Source of the DNA: Clostridia bacterium
Lineage (GTDB): Bacteria; Bacillota; Clostridia; Christensenellales; Pumilibacteraceae
Length of the DNA: 57,245 nt
Direction of reading: 5' to 3'
Assembly (NCBI GenBank): GCA_017500845.1
Contig: JAFVXY010000005.1
Location: 1-57,245, forward strand
A program made the position numbers and the translations under genes. This document shows positions 27,494 through 36,086 of this stretch, piece after piece. The notes below the pieces were generated by a model. It was not told the origin of the DNA and made no database searches. It was given only the letters and a program-made list of their open reading frames with translations. Position 1 is the stretch's first letter, and the number at the start of each line of letters is the position of its first letter.

Positions 27494-28393
27494 TTAGATT
27501 TTTAGTTTTTTGAACATCATAGGCGCAAGCAAGGTGACAAAAATTCCCATCGTAAAGTACCTTACAAAGCGCATAATAATTTCTAAGATGCCGCTTGCAA
27601 AAAGACCGAATACCGCCTTTAGACCCTCTTTTAGCGCAAGCACGATTACCGCGCCAATGAGAACTCTTACAATATATTTCCAAGCTTTGTCGGCTCGCAC
27701 CTCGTAGCCAACGTAACGCTTTTCTATCCAATATCCAAGCCCCGCCGCAAGATAAGTTCCCGCAACGGTTGCAAGCGAATCAAGCTGCTGGCCGCGTACA
27801 GCGAAGTAAACTAACGCAACAACAAGGCAAACAACCGACAATGGCGCGATTGCATAAAAAAGTCGCTCTTCTTTGTCTTTTAGTAAATCGAACAATTTCC
27901 AGCCGATTAGACCGGTACCCACGCCGATTATCGCACCGACAATGGTGTCCGTCGGAAAATGCTGACCAAGATAAACCCTCGAAAACATAACAAGCGGCAC
28001 TATTATGACAGACATAATAAGCGTTGTTTTGAAAAATCTGCCTTTATTTTTGGCAATAAGCGTCAAATCTGTGCCAATTACAGCGATATTACTACTGTGA
28101 CCGCTTGGGAAGGAATATCCTTCGGTTTGCTCTAAAATAGGCTTTATTCCTTCGTGGTAATACGGGCGTACCCTACCCACCGCCGCCTTGATAATCCCTA
28201 CGGTTACTTGCGAAAGCATAAAGAGGTTGACAAGGCGAAATCCCTCACGCTTATCCACACACCAGTACAAAATCATTACCGCAAGAATAAAAAAGATCTC
28301 CGATCCAAATTGCGTAATAAAGTACACCACGTGGTCAATAAGCGGCTTGTCACCGCTTTGTAACCATTTTATAAGGTCTATTTCAAACTGCAA
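27494..28393 (-). CDS. PAP2-family membrane phosphatase
   Basis: 299 aa, multi-pass. The three-part phosphatase motif is complete: KAAVGRVRP, FPSGHSS, and SRVYLGQHFPTD. It probably dephosphorylates an undecaprenyl or phosphatidyl phosphate at the membrane. The start is a TTG at 28393, preceded by GAGGATATAATAA, 3 bp after the rsfS stop; no ATG nearby keeps the first helix. A long hydrophobic C-terminal half of unknown role follows the catalytic part. Confidence 0.85.
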   Translation of the reverse strand: MQFEIDLIKWLQSGDKPLIDHVVYFITQFGSEIFFILAVMILYWCVDKREGFRLVNLFMLSQVTVGIIKAAVGRVRPYYHEGIKPILEQTEGYSFPSGHSSNIAVIGTDLTLIAKNKGRFFKTTLIMSVIIVPLVMFSRVYLGQHFPTDTIVGAIIGVGTGLIGWKLFDLLKDKEERLFYAIAPLSVVCLVVALVYFAVRGQQLDSLATVAGTYLAAGLGYWIEKRYVGYEVRADKAWKYIVRVLIGAVIVLALKEGLKAVFGLFASGILEIIMRFVRYFTMGIFVTLLAPMMFKKLKI

Positions 28394-28396
28394 TTA

Positions 28397-28771
28397 TTAT
28401 ATCCTCGTGATATTGTCGCCATCGTCCCAAAGACGTTCGAGCTTGAAGAACTCTCTCGTTTCCTCGTGGAAAATGTGCAAAATAACGCAGCCGTAATCTA
28501 CTGCCGCCCACTTGGGGTCTATATCTCTGCCACGGGGCTCCATGCCATATTCTTTGCTAAGCTTTTCGTCCACGCTGTCGGCAAGCGAACGCACAGCCAC
28601 CGTAGACTTTGCCGAGCAAAGCACGAAATAATCTGCAATAACCGTCTTGCCTTTAAGGTCAATGATTGCAATATCCTTTCCCTTTTTGTCATCAAGCACG
28701 TTTGCAATAATCTTAGCAAGGTCTGCCGCCGACATAGAATTTGTTTCTAAACTCATCTTTTTGATTTCCAT
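28397..28771 (-). CDS. rsfS: Ribosome silencing factor RsfS
   Basis: 124 aa. Motifs: KGKDIAIIDLKG, ADYFVLCSA, WAAVDYGCVILHIF and FKLERLW. It binds L14 and blocks subunit joining when nutrients are scarce. Placed directly after the nadD-yqeK gene, as in most Firmicutes. Confidence 0.95.
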   Translation of the reverse strand: MEIKKMSLETNSMSAADLAKIIANVLDDKKGKDIAIIDLKGKTVIADYFVLCSAKSTVAVRSLADSVDEKLSKEYGMEPRGRDIDPKWAAVDYGCVILHIFHEETREFFKLERLWDDGDNITRI

Positions 28772-28773
28772 AT

Positions 28774-29883
28774 CTATTCCTCTTTTTTAATTTTTTTAGT
28801 ATAAAGGTCGTAAACCTGTTTGGTAATAGGCACGACGTATTTGCCCTGTTGCTGTAAGTAGTCTATCGTATTTTTGAGCATCATTTGTATCGCTAAGCTC
28901 AAATCCTCGCATGCCGCCTTACGCACCTCGTCAACGCCGTCAAAGCACCTACTCGGCTCGATATAATCAGCAAGTGCCACAATTTCGGCGAGCTCAGTCA
29001 TATCCATGCCGCAAACTGTATGCGTCCTTATCGCATCACAAATTTCCTTTGGCTGATTATACATTTGCTCGGCGATTGCCGCACCGTATTCAGCGTGTCG
29101 CACTTCTATGGGAAGATGTGAGCAGTCCGGTGCAGAGATACCAATTTTTTTGAGGCTCTCTGCCGTCATATTCTTGCCTATGTCATGCAGAATGAGAGCT
29201 ATAATAACGCTTTTTATATCCACGTCATAACGCTTTGCGAGCTTTATTCCCTCGCCTGCCGCATTATAGGTGTGATTTATTCGTTTGTCGCTTAGTCCGA
29301 ACGTCTTAAACGCCGCGGTAAAATGATTGTAATCGTTATAAAGATCGTTTTCTTTAATTATTTTTGCAACTCTTTCGTTTACAAGCCCTTGCAATCTATC
29401 AAAGGCAATAGCAAGCTTAACCTCGCTTGACGAAACGTCCTCGCCGCAAAAGTCTGCCATCACGATATCAGCACAGTGCTCGCCACCGTCATAGCCGGGA
29501 CGCTTGATTGCATAAAATTTGCATAGCCTTTTCAGCTCGTCAGCATTGCGCCATTTGTTTAGCGAACGTGCCCCCTCGCTTCCTATCGCAAAGTAAAGCT
29601 CACGATCCTTAGAGGCAAAGTGACGAACGGTATCTATCGAATAACTGCAACCGGCCTTATTTATTTCGTAGTCGGATAACCACACATTTGACGGAAAGTG
29701 ACAAGCGCAAAGCATTTGCCACCTTTGCTGTGACGTAGCCGCGCTTCCGCCCTGCTTGAATGGCGATACAGAAGTGGGCACGACTATTACCTCGTCAAAA
29801 CGAGCCGCAAGATTGTTTATTATTGCCTCGTGACCTCGATGAATTGGGTCGAAGCTACCGCCGTAAATAACCGTCCTTACCAT
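28774..29883 (-). CDS. nadD: Fused nicotinate-nucleotide adenylyltransferase (NadD) and YqeK-type HD hydrolase
   Basis: 369 aa. Residues 1-185 are NadD: YGGSFDPIHRGHEAI and the C-terminal SSSEVK motif. Residues about 190-369 are a YqeK-type HD domain with ALILHDIGKNMT, in the order usually seen as separate nadD and yqeK genes. NadD makes deamido-NAD from nicotinate mononucleotide; YqeK cleaves diadenosine tetraphosphate symmetrically. The reading frame crosses the join without a stop, so the two activities are on one chain. The start overlaps the obg stop by 1 bp. Confidence 0.9.
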   Translation of the reverse strand: MVRTVIYGGSFDPIHRGHEAIINNLAARFDEVIVVPTSVSPFKQGGSAATSQQRWQMLCACHFPSNVWLSDYEINKAGCSYSIDTVRHFASKDRELYFAIGSEGARSLNKWRNADELKRLCKFYAIKRPGYDGGEHCADIVMADFCGEDVSSSEVKLAIAFDRLQGLVNERVAKIIKENDLYNDYNHFTAAFKTFGLSDKRINHTYNAAGEGIKLAKRYDVDIKSVIIALILHDIGKNMTAESLKKIGISAPDCSHLPIEVRHAEYGAAIAEQMYNQPKEICDAIRTHTVCGMDMTELAEIVALADYIEPSRCFDGVDEVRKAACEDLSLAIQMMLKNTIDYLQQQGKYVVPITKQVYDLYTKKIKKEE

Positions 29884-31142
29884 TATTCTACAAACTCAAA
29901 CTCGAAGTCGAGGATGCGTACGATATCGCCGTCCTGAGCACCGCGAGCCTTAAGATCCTTGATAATACCCTTTTCCTTAAGTGTCTTTTGGAAGTAATTA
30001 AAGCTGTCGTAATCGTTAAGAACGATACCGCGAGCAACCTCTTCGATAAATCCGCCGCAAATACCAAAGCTACCATCGTCATAACGCTCGATAGAATACT
30101 CGGAAGTATTGATCTTTCCAAAATCAAACGGCTCATACTCAAGCGGCTCAAGCGGCGGCAGCTCGTCAAGCTTTTTGATAATTTCTGCAACCAAAGCGTC
30201 TGTGCCACGGTGCGTAATTCCGCTTATTTCCACAATCTTCTTGCCTCTTACCCTGCGACGGAACTCCTTGATATTCTCCTCGGGGGCAATGTCACATTTA
30301 TTAAGAGCGATAATTTGCGGCAGCTTGCTAAGCTTAGTACCGTAAGATTTAAGCTCGAGATTGATTTTTTTGTAATCCTCGTACGGGTCACGTCCCTCAC
30401 AGCCCGAAACGTCAATCACGTGCACAAGCAATCTCGTGCGGTCGATATGGCGCAAGAAGTCGTGCCCGAGTCCCACGCCCTCACTTGCTCCCTCAATAAG
30501 TCCGGGGATATCCGCAACCACGAAGCTACGGTCGTAGTACGAAACGACACCGAGGTTAGGACTAAGCGTGGTGAAATGGTAGTTTGCAATTTTGGGACGA
30601 GCGTTAGTAATAACGGAAAGCAAGGTAGACTTGCCTACGTTGGGATAGCCTACAAGTCCTACGTCCGCGATAGTCATAAGCTCGAGAATAACAGCAAACT
30701 CCTCGGTAACCTGACCGCGCTGTGAAAAATGCGGAGCTTGACGGCGCGAGGACTTGAATCGTGCATTGCCTCTACCTCCCAAGCCGCCCTCGAGAACGGT
30801 CACCATATCCTTATCGCCAAACATATCGGCGATAATTCTGCCCGTTGCCTCGTCACGAATTACCGTTCCGCGCGGAACCTTGATTATAAGATGCTCTCCG
30901 CTTTTGCCATGGCAGTATTTGCCCGTGCCGTTTTCGCCATCAGCAGCCCTAAAGCGTTGGCTGTATCTAAAGTCGGTAAGCGAATTTTTGCTTTCATCGG
31001 CACAGAAAATAATACTACCGCCCTTGCCGCCGTCGCCGCCGTCAGGGCCGCCGTTTGCCACATACTTTTCGGTATAGAACGACGTGCAGCCATTGCCGCC
31101 GTTACCTGCTTTTATAAAAATTTTAACTTTATCTATAAACAT
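29883..31142 (-). CDS. obg: GTPase Obg
   Basis: 419 aa. It has an N-terminal glycine-rich Obg fold (NGGNGCTSFYTEKYV), a G domain with GYPNVGKSTLL and DIPGLIEGASEG, and a C-terminal OCT domain (about 340-419). It acts in 50S assembly and stress control, and in Bacillus in sporulation initiation. It lies between nth (9 bp upstream) and nadD-yqeK. The ribosome binding site is weak (AAGAGTGA). Confidence 0.96.
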   Translation of the reverse strand: MFIDKVKIFIKAGNGGNGCTSFYTEKYVANGGPDGGDGGKGGSIIFCADESKNSLTDFRYSQRFRAADGENGTGKYCHGKSGEHLIIKVPRGTVIRDEATGRIIADMFGDKDMVTVLEGGLGGRGNARFKSSRRQAPHFSQRGQVTEEFAVILELMTIADVGLVGYPNVGKSTLLSVITNARPKIANYHFTTLSPNLGVVSYYDRSFVVADIPGLIEGASEGVGLGHDFLRHIDRTRLLVHVIDVSGCEGRDPYEDYKKINLELKSYGTKLSKLPQIIALNKCDIAPEENIKEFRRRVRGKKIVEISGITHRGTDALVAEIIKKLDELPPLEPLEYEPFDFGKINTSEYSIERYDDGSFGICGGFIEEVARGIVLNDYDSFNYFQKTLKEKGIIKDLKARGAQDGDIVRILDFEFEFVE

Positions 31143-31151
31143 AATTCACTC

Positions 31152-31787
31152 TTATATATTTTGTTTTATTTTATCCTTTTCTACACAATAGTCTCTAATC
31201 GGGCACTCAACACAATTGGGCTTGATAGCCTTACAGCAATATCTACCGTGAAAAATCAACAAATGATGTGCCGTTGGCTTTAGGTCGTCGGGAATAAGTT
31301 GCATCAAATCCTTTTCGACCTCGTCGGGCGTTGCTGCATTGCTAAAACCCAACCTATGACTAACACGAAAAACGTGAGTATCGACCGCTATCGTAGGCTG
31401 GCCGAACGCCACGCTAAGCACCACATTAGCTGTCTTTCGTCCTACGCCGTCAAGTAAACGAAGCTCATCCATCGTAGAGGGAACTTTGCCACCAAATTTT
31501 TCACATATCGCCTTGGAAGCCGCTTTAATATTCTTCGCCTTGTTGCGATAAAATCCGCACGTGAATATTAGACCTTCCAGCTCAGCAATATCCATATCGG
31601 CAAATTGCTGTGGAGTGTTGGCGCGGGTAAATAACGTTTTTGTTACCTCATTGACACGCCTATCCGTACATTGTGCGGACAAAATTACGGCAACAAGAAG
31701 CTCAAACGGCGAATTATGATTAAGCTCGCAACCTGCTGTAGGATACTTTTCCTCCAGCAAGGCGAACATTTTATGTAAATTACTCAT
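31152..31787 (-). CDS. nth: Endonuclease III
   Basis: 211 aa. It has the helix-hairpin-helix with the catalytic lysine (LDGVGRKTANVV), the catalytic aspartate in VDTHVFRV, and the C-terminal 4Fe-4S cluster with C-x6-C-x2-C-x5-C spacing. It removes oxidised pyrimidines and nicks the abasic site. ATG 31787 overlaps the MFS stop in ATGAGTAA, which suggests translational coupling; no clear SD is present. Confidence 0.95.
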   Translation of the reverse strand: MSNLHKMFALLEEKYPTAGCELNHNSPFELLVAVILSAQCTDRRVNEVTKTLFTRANTPQQFADMDIAELEGLIFTCGFYRNKAKNIKAASKAICEKFGGKVPSTMDELRLLDGVGRKTANVVLSVAFGQPTIAVDTHVFRVSHRLGFSNAATPDEVEKDLMQLIPDDLKPTAHHLLIFHGRYCCKAIKPNCVECPIRDYCVEKDKIKQNI

Positions 31788-33288
31788 TAGGTGCAATATC
31801 TTCCATCGAAATTTGCTTGTATCCATCCTCTACCGCTTGAGCTGTGTTGCTCTCGCCCACGGGGATAACTGCCGACTTTGCGTTGCCGTGCTTAACAAAG
31901 CTCATAGTAACAAACGCAAGCACGCAGAACACAAGCGCATAAACAAGCAAGATTTTTGAGTCAATAAACTCCATACAAACACCCGCAAGTATGGGAGTAA
32001 GGATTTGTGCGCCCATCGAGAACGAGTAATACAGTCCGGTGAATACGCCGGTTGTGTGCTCGGTGGACATTTCGACGCTCATTACAAACGAATGAACGTT
32101 GATTGTCGCCCAGCCTGCGCCCACCAAAACGAACACGGGATACATAATATATTTGAGCAAATCCAAATCTCTTACAGTATAGAGCAAAAGCGCACCCAAA
32201 CCAAAGCCTGCTGCCATTAAAATTACGCCAAGCATAATCGTCTTTTTGCGTCCAATCTTCTCGCCCAGCTTGCTTGCAGGAACGAAGAAAATAAATGCCG
32301 CCGCCTGTGCTACGATAAGTGCCGTCGAGAAGCTTTCCATCTTAAGCACGTCAAGTGCGAACGCCGAGAAGTGCGAGGTTACACCGTTGTACGCAAAGTA
32401 CCAAAGTGCAACCGAAAGCAAGATGAACACAAGGCTCTTGTGCTGATCTTTGCTTAAAAGCTTTATGCCCTCGCGAATAGAAACCTTTTCATTTTCGGTT
32501 TTTTCGTCGTCCTCAACGATTCCGTACTCGTCCAAAAGCTTGTTCTTTTCTTCTACAAACTTATTCTCCTTCACTTTAAGAAAGAGAATAACTGTCGAAA
32601 GAATCATAAGAACAACCGTAACGCCTACAAGCAACCAGTTGTTGCCAACGAGTTGAACGACAGTTTCTTCTTTTAGCACATAGCTCTTTGCCGCCGAATC
32701 CCACACCTCAATCATCTTACCGGTAGGAACAGCCTGTGTAGTAAGGAACACCTTGAACATCATTAGCACGGTGGGAATAAGTCCTCCAACCGTACCCATA
32801 ATGTTGATTACGGTATTGCCCTGACTGCGAATAGGCTTAGGCGTAATGTCCGGCATAAGCGCAACCGCAGGCGTACGGTACAAGCACATGCAAATAAGCA
32901 AAAACGCTGTTGTTACAAGCATAATAGCAAGCCAACCCGAGCTGACCTCCTCGCCCTTTACTGCCATATTGTAGCTGAAGTTTACAAGCAAGAAGAAAAA
33001 CGCCGCAAGAATAGACCCAACTACGATAAACGGAATACGTCTACCAAGCTTGTCCTTTATTTTGCCGCTGAAATTATCCGACCACAGCCCGATAAAGGGG
33101 AGCATAATCAATGCAACGACGTTATCCGCCGCCATAATAATTCCCCTTAGCGTTTCGCCAAAGCCCATTTCTCTAAGCATAAGCGGCATAAGGTTGTCAT
33201 AAACCTGCCAAAACATAGTTATTGCCATAAAGGCAAGTCCAACCATAACCGTTCGCTTAATATTAAGTTTAAGTTTTGCTTCGCTCAT
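31780..33288 (-). CDS. MFS transporter (GPH/SLC45-like)
   Basis: 502 aa, about 12 transmembrane helices with a cytoplasmic central loop (about 235-270) rich in Lys and Glu. The segment PFIGLWSDNFSGKIKDKLGRR (loop 2-3) is the typical MFS D-x-x-G-R-R motif and resembles sugar:cation or SLC45-type symporters. The substrate is unknown, probably a sugar. ATG 33288 follows AAAGGGGA. It is first in the long MFS-nth-obg-nadD run. Confidence 0.82.
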   Translation of the reverse strand: MSEAKLKLNIKRTVMVGLAFMAITMFWQVYDNLMPLMLREMGFGETLRGIIMAADNVVALIMLPFIGLWSDNFSGKIKDKLGRRIPFIVVGSILAAFFFLLVNFSYNMAVKGEEVSSGWLAIMLVTTAFLLICMCLYRTPAVALMPDITPKPIRSQGNTVINIMGTVGGLIPTVLMMFKVFLTTQAVPTGKMIEVWDSAAKSYVLKEETVVQLVGNNWLLVGVTVVLMILSTVILFLKVKENKFVEEKNKLLDEYGIVEDDEKTENEKVSIREGIKLLSKDQHKSLVFILLSVALWYFAYNGVTSHFSAFALDVLKMESFSTALIVAQAAAFIFFVPASKLGEKIGRKKTIMLGVILMAAGFGLGALLLYTVRDLDLLKYIMYPVFVLVGAGWATINVHSFVMSVEMSTEHTTGVFTGLYYSFSMGAQILTPILAGVCMEFIDSKILLVYALVFCVLAFVTMSFVKHGNAKSAVIPVGESNTAQAVEDGYKQISMEDIAPNE

Positions 33289-33389
33289 AGTTATTCCCCT
33301 TTGTTTTTCGACAGTCACAAAACGCAACTTATCAACTTGCATTATAACACAAGCAAATGACAAAAGTAAACTATATTAGACAGCGAAAG

Positions 33390-33638
33390 CTACATTTTTG
33401 TAATGTTTAACGTACCGTTATAGCTTCTAACCTGATATAAGCCGGTAAACGTGGCATATTTCGAATATGATAGCACTCTTCTCGCAACGTCGATATTCAT
33501 AACCCTAACCGAAAGTCCGCAGCCGTTGGCAATAACGTGCGGCGTTGCAACAACCTCAGCTTTTACGCCCTCTTTTTTCAAACTCTGAGCGAACTTCATT
33601 GCGTTTGTCCTTGACCTAAATGCAAATAAATAGTACAT
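33390..33638 (-). CDS. DUF3343 protein, putative Se/S carrier
   Basis: 82 aa. It has the DUF3343 layout: YLFAFRSRTNAMKFAQ and a single cysteine in ANGCGLSVRV. ATG 33638 is chosen for its GGAG site. The family has been proposed to carry sulfur or selenium with cysteine-desulfurase-like partners, and such a gene lies divergently next door. The role is an inference from family and neighbour. Confidence 0.78.
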   Translation of the reverse strand: MYYLFAFRSRTNAMKFAQSLKKEGVKAEVVATPHVIANGCGLSVRVMNIDVARRVLSYSKYATFTGLYQVRSYNGTLNITKM

Positions 33639-33693
33639 AAAAATTTTTCTCCGATTGTAAAAATTGCTGTGTAATTTAGCGTCTGTCGTCCGT

Positions 33694-33731
33694 ATAATGT
33701 AATAGCGCATGCTGATTACACTTACATTATA
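33694..33731. repeat. 10-bp inverted repeat between DUF3343 and the desulfurase-like gene
   Basis: TATAATGTAA (from 33693) and TTACATTATA (to 33731) are perfect inverted copies separated by 19 bp, in the middle of the divergent region. It may be an operator for both genes; it contains -10-like sequences on both strands. Confidence 0.5.
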
Positions 33732-33785
33732 TTTAATTCTTTTTGATTGTGTGAACGACCATTATTTGACTTTTGGAGTAATTTT

Positions 33786-34901
33786 ATGATATATTTTGAC
33801 AACAGCTCTACTACGTTTTACAAGCCGCCCGAGGTAATTCAAAGCGTTGCCGCGACTCTAACTAATCTATCCGCTAACGCAGGAAGATCGGGGCATTCGC
33901 TTGCCATAAAGGCGGCGACCGCACTAAGCAATACTCGTACAAAAGCCGCAGATTTTTTTGGAAGTGAAATCGAGCGAACGATTTTCACATACGGCTGTAC
34001 CGATAGCCTTAATATCGCTATATTCGGCTCGGTACGCCGTGGCGGTCACGTAGTTACCACTGCCTTCGAGCATAACAGCGTTTTACGGCCGCTTTTTAAG
34101 CTTCAAGCAAACGGACAAATCGAGCTAACCGTAGTTAAGCCGCGAAGTGACGGCATGATGCACAGCGAAGATATTTTGCGTGCAATCAAGCGCAATACCT
34201 ATCTTGTTGCCATGAACTGCGTAAGCAACGTTACCGGTTTGCCTCTGCCCGTCCAAGAAGTTGCAAGGGAGCTTAAAAGCAGTAAAATTACGATGCTTGT
34301 TGACGGCGCACAAAGCGTAGGCTATCGCCACTACGACTATTCGATGTTTGATATAATTGCCGTTGCACCGCACAAGGGCTTGCATGCTCCTCAAGGTATA
34401 GGACTGCTGATTTTGGGCGAAAAGGCGACTATATCCCCCACTCGCCTTGGCGGAACGGGGACTGTGTCGCAAAGCGTAATGCAACCGCTTGACCTACCCG
34501 AAGCATTGGAGTCGGGCACTCTTCCTCTTCCGTCTATTTTAGGACTACACGCGGCACTATGCCACACTATGAAAAACCAAAAGACTTACTCGGACAAAAT
34601 ATCTATGCTGGGCAACTATATGTACAGCAGGCTAAAATCAATTCGCGGTATAACTGTTTATACCACCGACCCGACAGCCGGCATAATAGCCTTTAATGCC
34701 GACAAGCTTACCTCGGTTGAGTGCGCATCAATGCTTGATAGCATGGGTTTTTGCGTACGTAGCGGTCTGCATTGCGCACCCTTGCTACATAAAGCCTTTG
34801 GTACGCTAAACAAAGGAATGGTGCGTGCTTCGCTGGGAGTTGACAACACACTATCGCAAATTGATTTATTTATAGAAGCACTGACCAAAATAATAAAATG
34901 A
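33786..34901 (+). CDS. Class V aminotransferase-fold cysteine desulfurase/selenocysteine lyase-like enzyme
   Basis: 371 aa, PLP-dependent. It opens with YFDNSSTTFYKP, has the Schiff-base lysine in VAPHKGLHAPQGIG and the reactive cysteine in RSGLHCAPLLHK. It is shorter at the N-terminus than IscS/SufS, like the group linked to DUF3343 and selenium-dependent hydroxylases. It is predicted to take sulfur or selenium from cysteine or selenocysteine. ATG 33786 follows GGAGTAATTTT. It stands alone with its own terminator. Confidence 0.87.
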   Translation: MIYFDNSSTTFYKPPEVIQSVAATLTNLSANAGRSGHSLAIKAATALSNTRTKAADFFGSEIERTIFTYGCTDSLNIAIFGSVRRGGHVVTTAFEHNSVLRPLFKLQANGQIELTVVKPRSDGMMHSEDILRAIKRNTYLVAMNCVSNVTGLPLPVQEVARELKSSKITMLVDGAQSVGYRHYDYSMFDIIAVAPHKGLHAPQGIGLLILGEKATISPTRLGGTGTVSQSVMQPLDLPEALESGTLPLPSILGLHAALCHTMKNQKTYSDKISMLGNYMYSRLKSIRGITVYTTDPTAGIIAFNADKLTSVECASMLDSMGFCVRSGLHCAPLLHKAFGTLNKGMVRASLGVDNTLSQIDLFIEALTKIIK

Positions 34902-34902
34902 C

Positions 34903-34936
34903 AAAAAACAGCGGGTACGTCCCGCCGTTTTTATTA
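34903..34936 (+). terminator. Terminator after the desulfurase-like gene
   Basis: GCGGG, tacgt loop, CCCGC with A-run before and TTTTTAT after. The symmetrical A/T flanks also let it close the minus-strand small gene and WYL gene transcript. Confidence 0.88.
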
Positions 34937-34990
34937 CTTAACATAATTGGCTAATATTAAAATCTAAACACATAATAGTAACTATCCGCA

Positions 34991-35125
34991 CTAATTCTTA
35001 TGGCGACTATTTTTGTTATTCTTTTTTGCATAATATGCAGCTATTGCCGCTTTTTGCTTTTTTCTTGCTTGCGGTGTCTTTGCTTTAGTAAATTTACTTT
35101 TCTTTTTTTCTCTATTAAAAAACAT
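34991..35125 (-). CDS. Very small lysine-rich protein downstream of the WYL gene
   Basis: 44 aa, with about 15 Lys/Arg and a central KKQKAAIAAYYAKK segment. It starts 1 bp after the WYL stop codon, with GAGGAAA close before its ATG. The basic, low-complexity sequence could bind nucleic acid or be an unstructured remnant. I know no family. Confidence 0.5.
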   Translation of the reverse strand: MFFNREKKKSKFTKAKTPQARKKQKAAIAAYYAKKNNKNSRHKN

Positions 35126-35126
35126 T

Positions 35127-35882
35127 TTATTTTTCCTCTATCTTTAATTCCTCTTCAAAACTCCAACTGTCACAATAGTTTTGCATTTTTTCTAGCAATA
35201 GCTCGCTCGGCTTAAATTTTTGCTTAATCATATAAATATCTTGAACTCTATATAACGGTATTGATTTTACTATCTTATTATTTATATCGTATATAATGCA
35301 ATAATTAGTTTGGTCATACAAATAACCGTAATAATAATCAAATGCAAATGCTTTATACCTTTCTTTTGTGTCTTTATCCCAAAAATGCAAAATATGCCGT
35401 GTTTCACAAGCCTCTGCAAAAACATCTAATTCTTTGTCAAACGTTAGCATTTCGCGTTTGTATTGCGGCAAACGACTATACTCGTTTAATAATCCACGAA
35501 TATACACAGGTGTTTCTTGCGCTGTTATTTTAGTTTCGGAAACTTGAATTTCGTCGTATGTAGCCCTGGCTTCTTTGGATGGTCTAATCCAAATATACTC
35601 ATCTAACATATATAACTCTTCGCCATTAAAATATACTTCATCTATCACCATATTTACGGCATTGTAAATATTTTCACTATCTTCTCGATTAAAATCGTTT
35701 TTTAATATATTTTCTATTTCTTCTCGCCTTGCTTTTCGAACTTCCACAAGAGTTGGAATCAGTTTGTTAAGTAAGGCATTTTTATTTGATTTCTCGTTTT
35801 TTGTAAAGCCAAAACGCAAAGCATCATTTTCTAAAATATCAGACACAAAAGCTGATACCTTTACCTTGATTTTATCTATCAT
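35127..35882 (-). CDS. Probable RHH-WYL transcriptional regulator
   Basis: 251 aa. Residues about 1-60 (KVKVSAFVSDILEND, then RFGFTKNEKSNKNALLN) look like a ribbon-helix-helix DNA-binding unit. The C-terminal part (about 150-240: ETRHILHFWDK, NYCIIYDINN, SIPLYRVQDIYMI) has the strand pattern of a WYL ligand-sensing domain, although the W-Y-L triad itself is weak. RHH-WYL proteins are known as accessory regulators next to some defence loci (for example WYL1 with Cas13d). AAGGAGAG precedes the ATG. Strongly AT-rich compared with its neighbours, so probably acquired. Confidence 0.6.
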   Translation of the reverse strand: MIDKIKVKVSAFVSDILENDALRFGFTKNEKSNKNALLNKLIPTLVEVRKARREEIENILKNDFNREDSENIYNAVNMVIDEVYFNGEELYMLDEYIWIRPSKEARATYDEIQVSETKITAQETPVYIRGLLNEYSRLPQYKREMLTFDKELDVFAEACETRHILHFWDKDTKERYKAFAFDYYYGYLYDQTNYCIIYDINNKIVKSIPLYRVQDIYMIKQKFKPSELLLEKMQNYCDSWSFEEELKIEEK

Positions 35883-35902
35883 GTAAGCTCTCCTTTTGAC
35901 AT

Positions 35903-35931
35903 ATTATACAACTTGTCTACTCATTAGTCAA
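35903..35931 (-). promoter_or_regulatory. Sigma-A promoter of the WYL gene
   Basis: Minus strand TTGACT, 17-bp spacer, TATAAT. A GTAGACAA repeat lies inside the spacer. Confidence 0.82.
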
Positions 35932-35988
35932 GAAAAACCATAACTTTTATGTTATATTGTCTACTCTATAAACGCAAGCAAAGTAGAC
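35913..35988. repeat. Repeated TTGTCTACTC sites in the WYL/DUF4258 divergent region
   Basis: TTGTCTACTC occurs at 35913-35922 and 35958-35967, and an inverted core GTAGAC at 35983-35988. One copy overlaps the WYL promoter and one lies just before the -35 of the facing cassette. They look like operator sites for the WYL regulator. Confidence 0.5.
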
Positions 35989-35997
35989 GGAAAATGG

Positions 35998-36026
35998 TTG
36001 AAACTATGTTTTTTATATGTTATAAT
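35998..36026 (+). promoter_or_regulatory. Sigma-A promoter of the DUF4258-like cassette
   Basis: TTGAAA, 17-bp spacer, TATAAT. The leader that follows contains a small inverted repeat (CAAGGAAA / TTTCCCTTG). Confidence 0.8.
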
Positions 36027-36086
36027 AAAGTTGCAAGGAAAAAAGCGCGCATTTCCCTTGACTGCAAATAAAGGAGGTGATAAAAT

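Noticed and set aside
25854-27731. Long N-terminal extension of the ClC protein
   Set aside because: The extra 97 codons overlap the PAP2 coding region in another frame; a good SD lies at the ATG at 27440.
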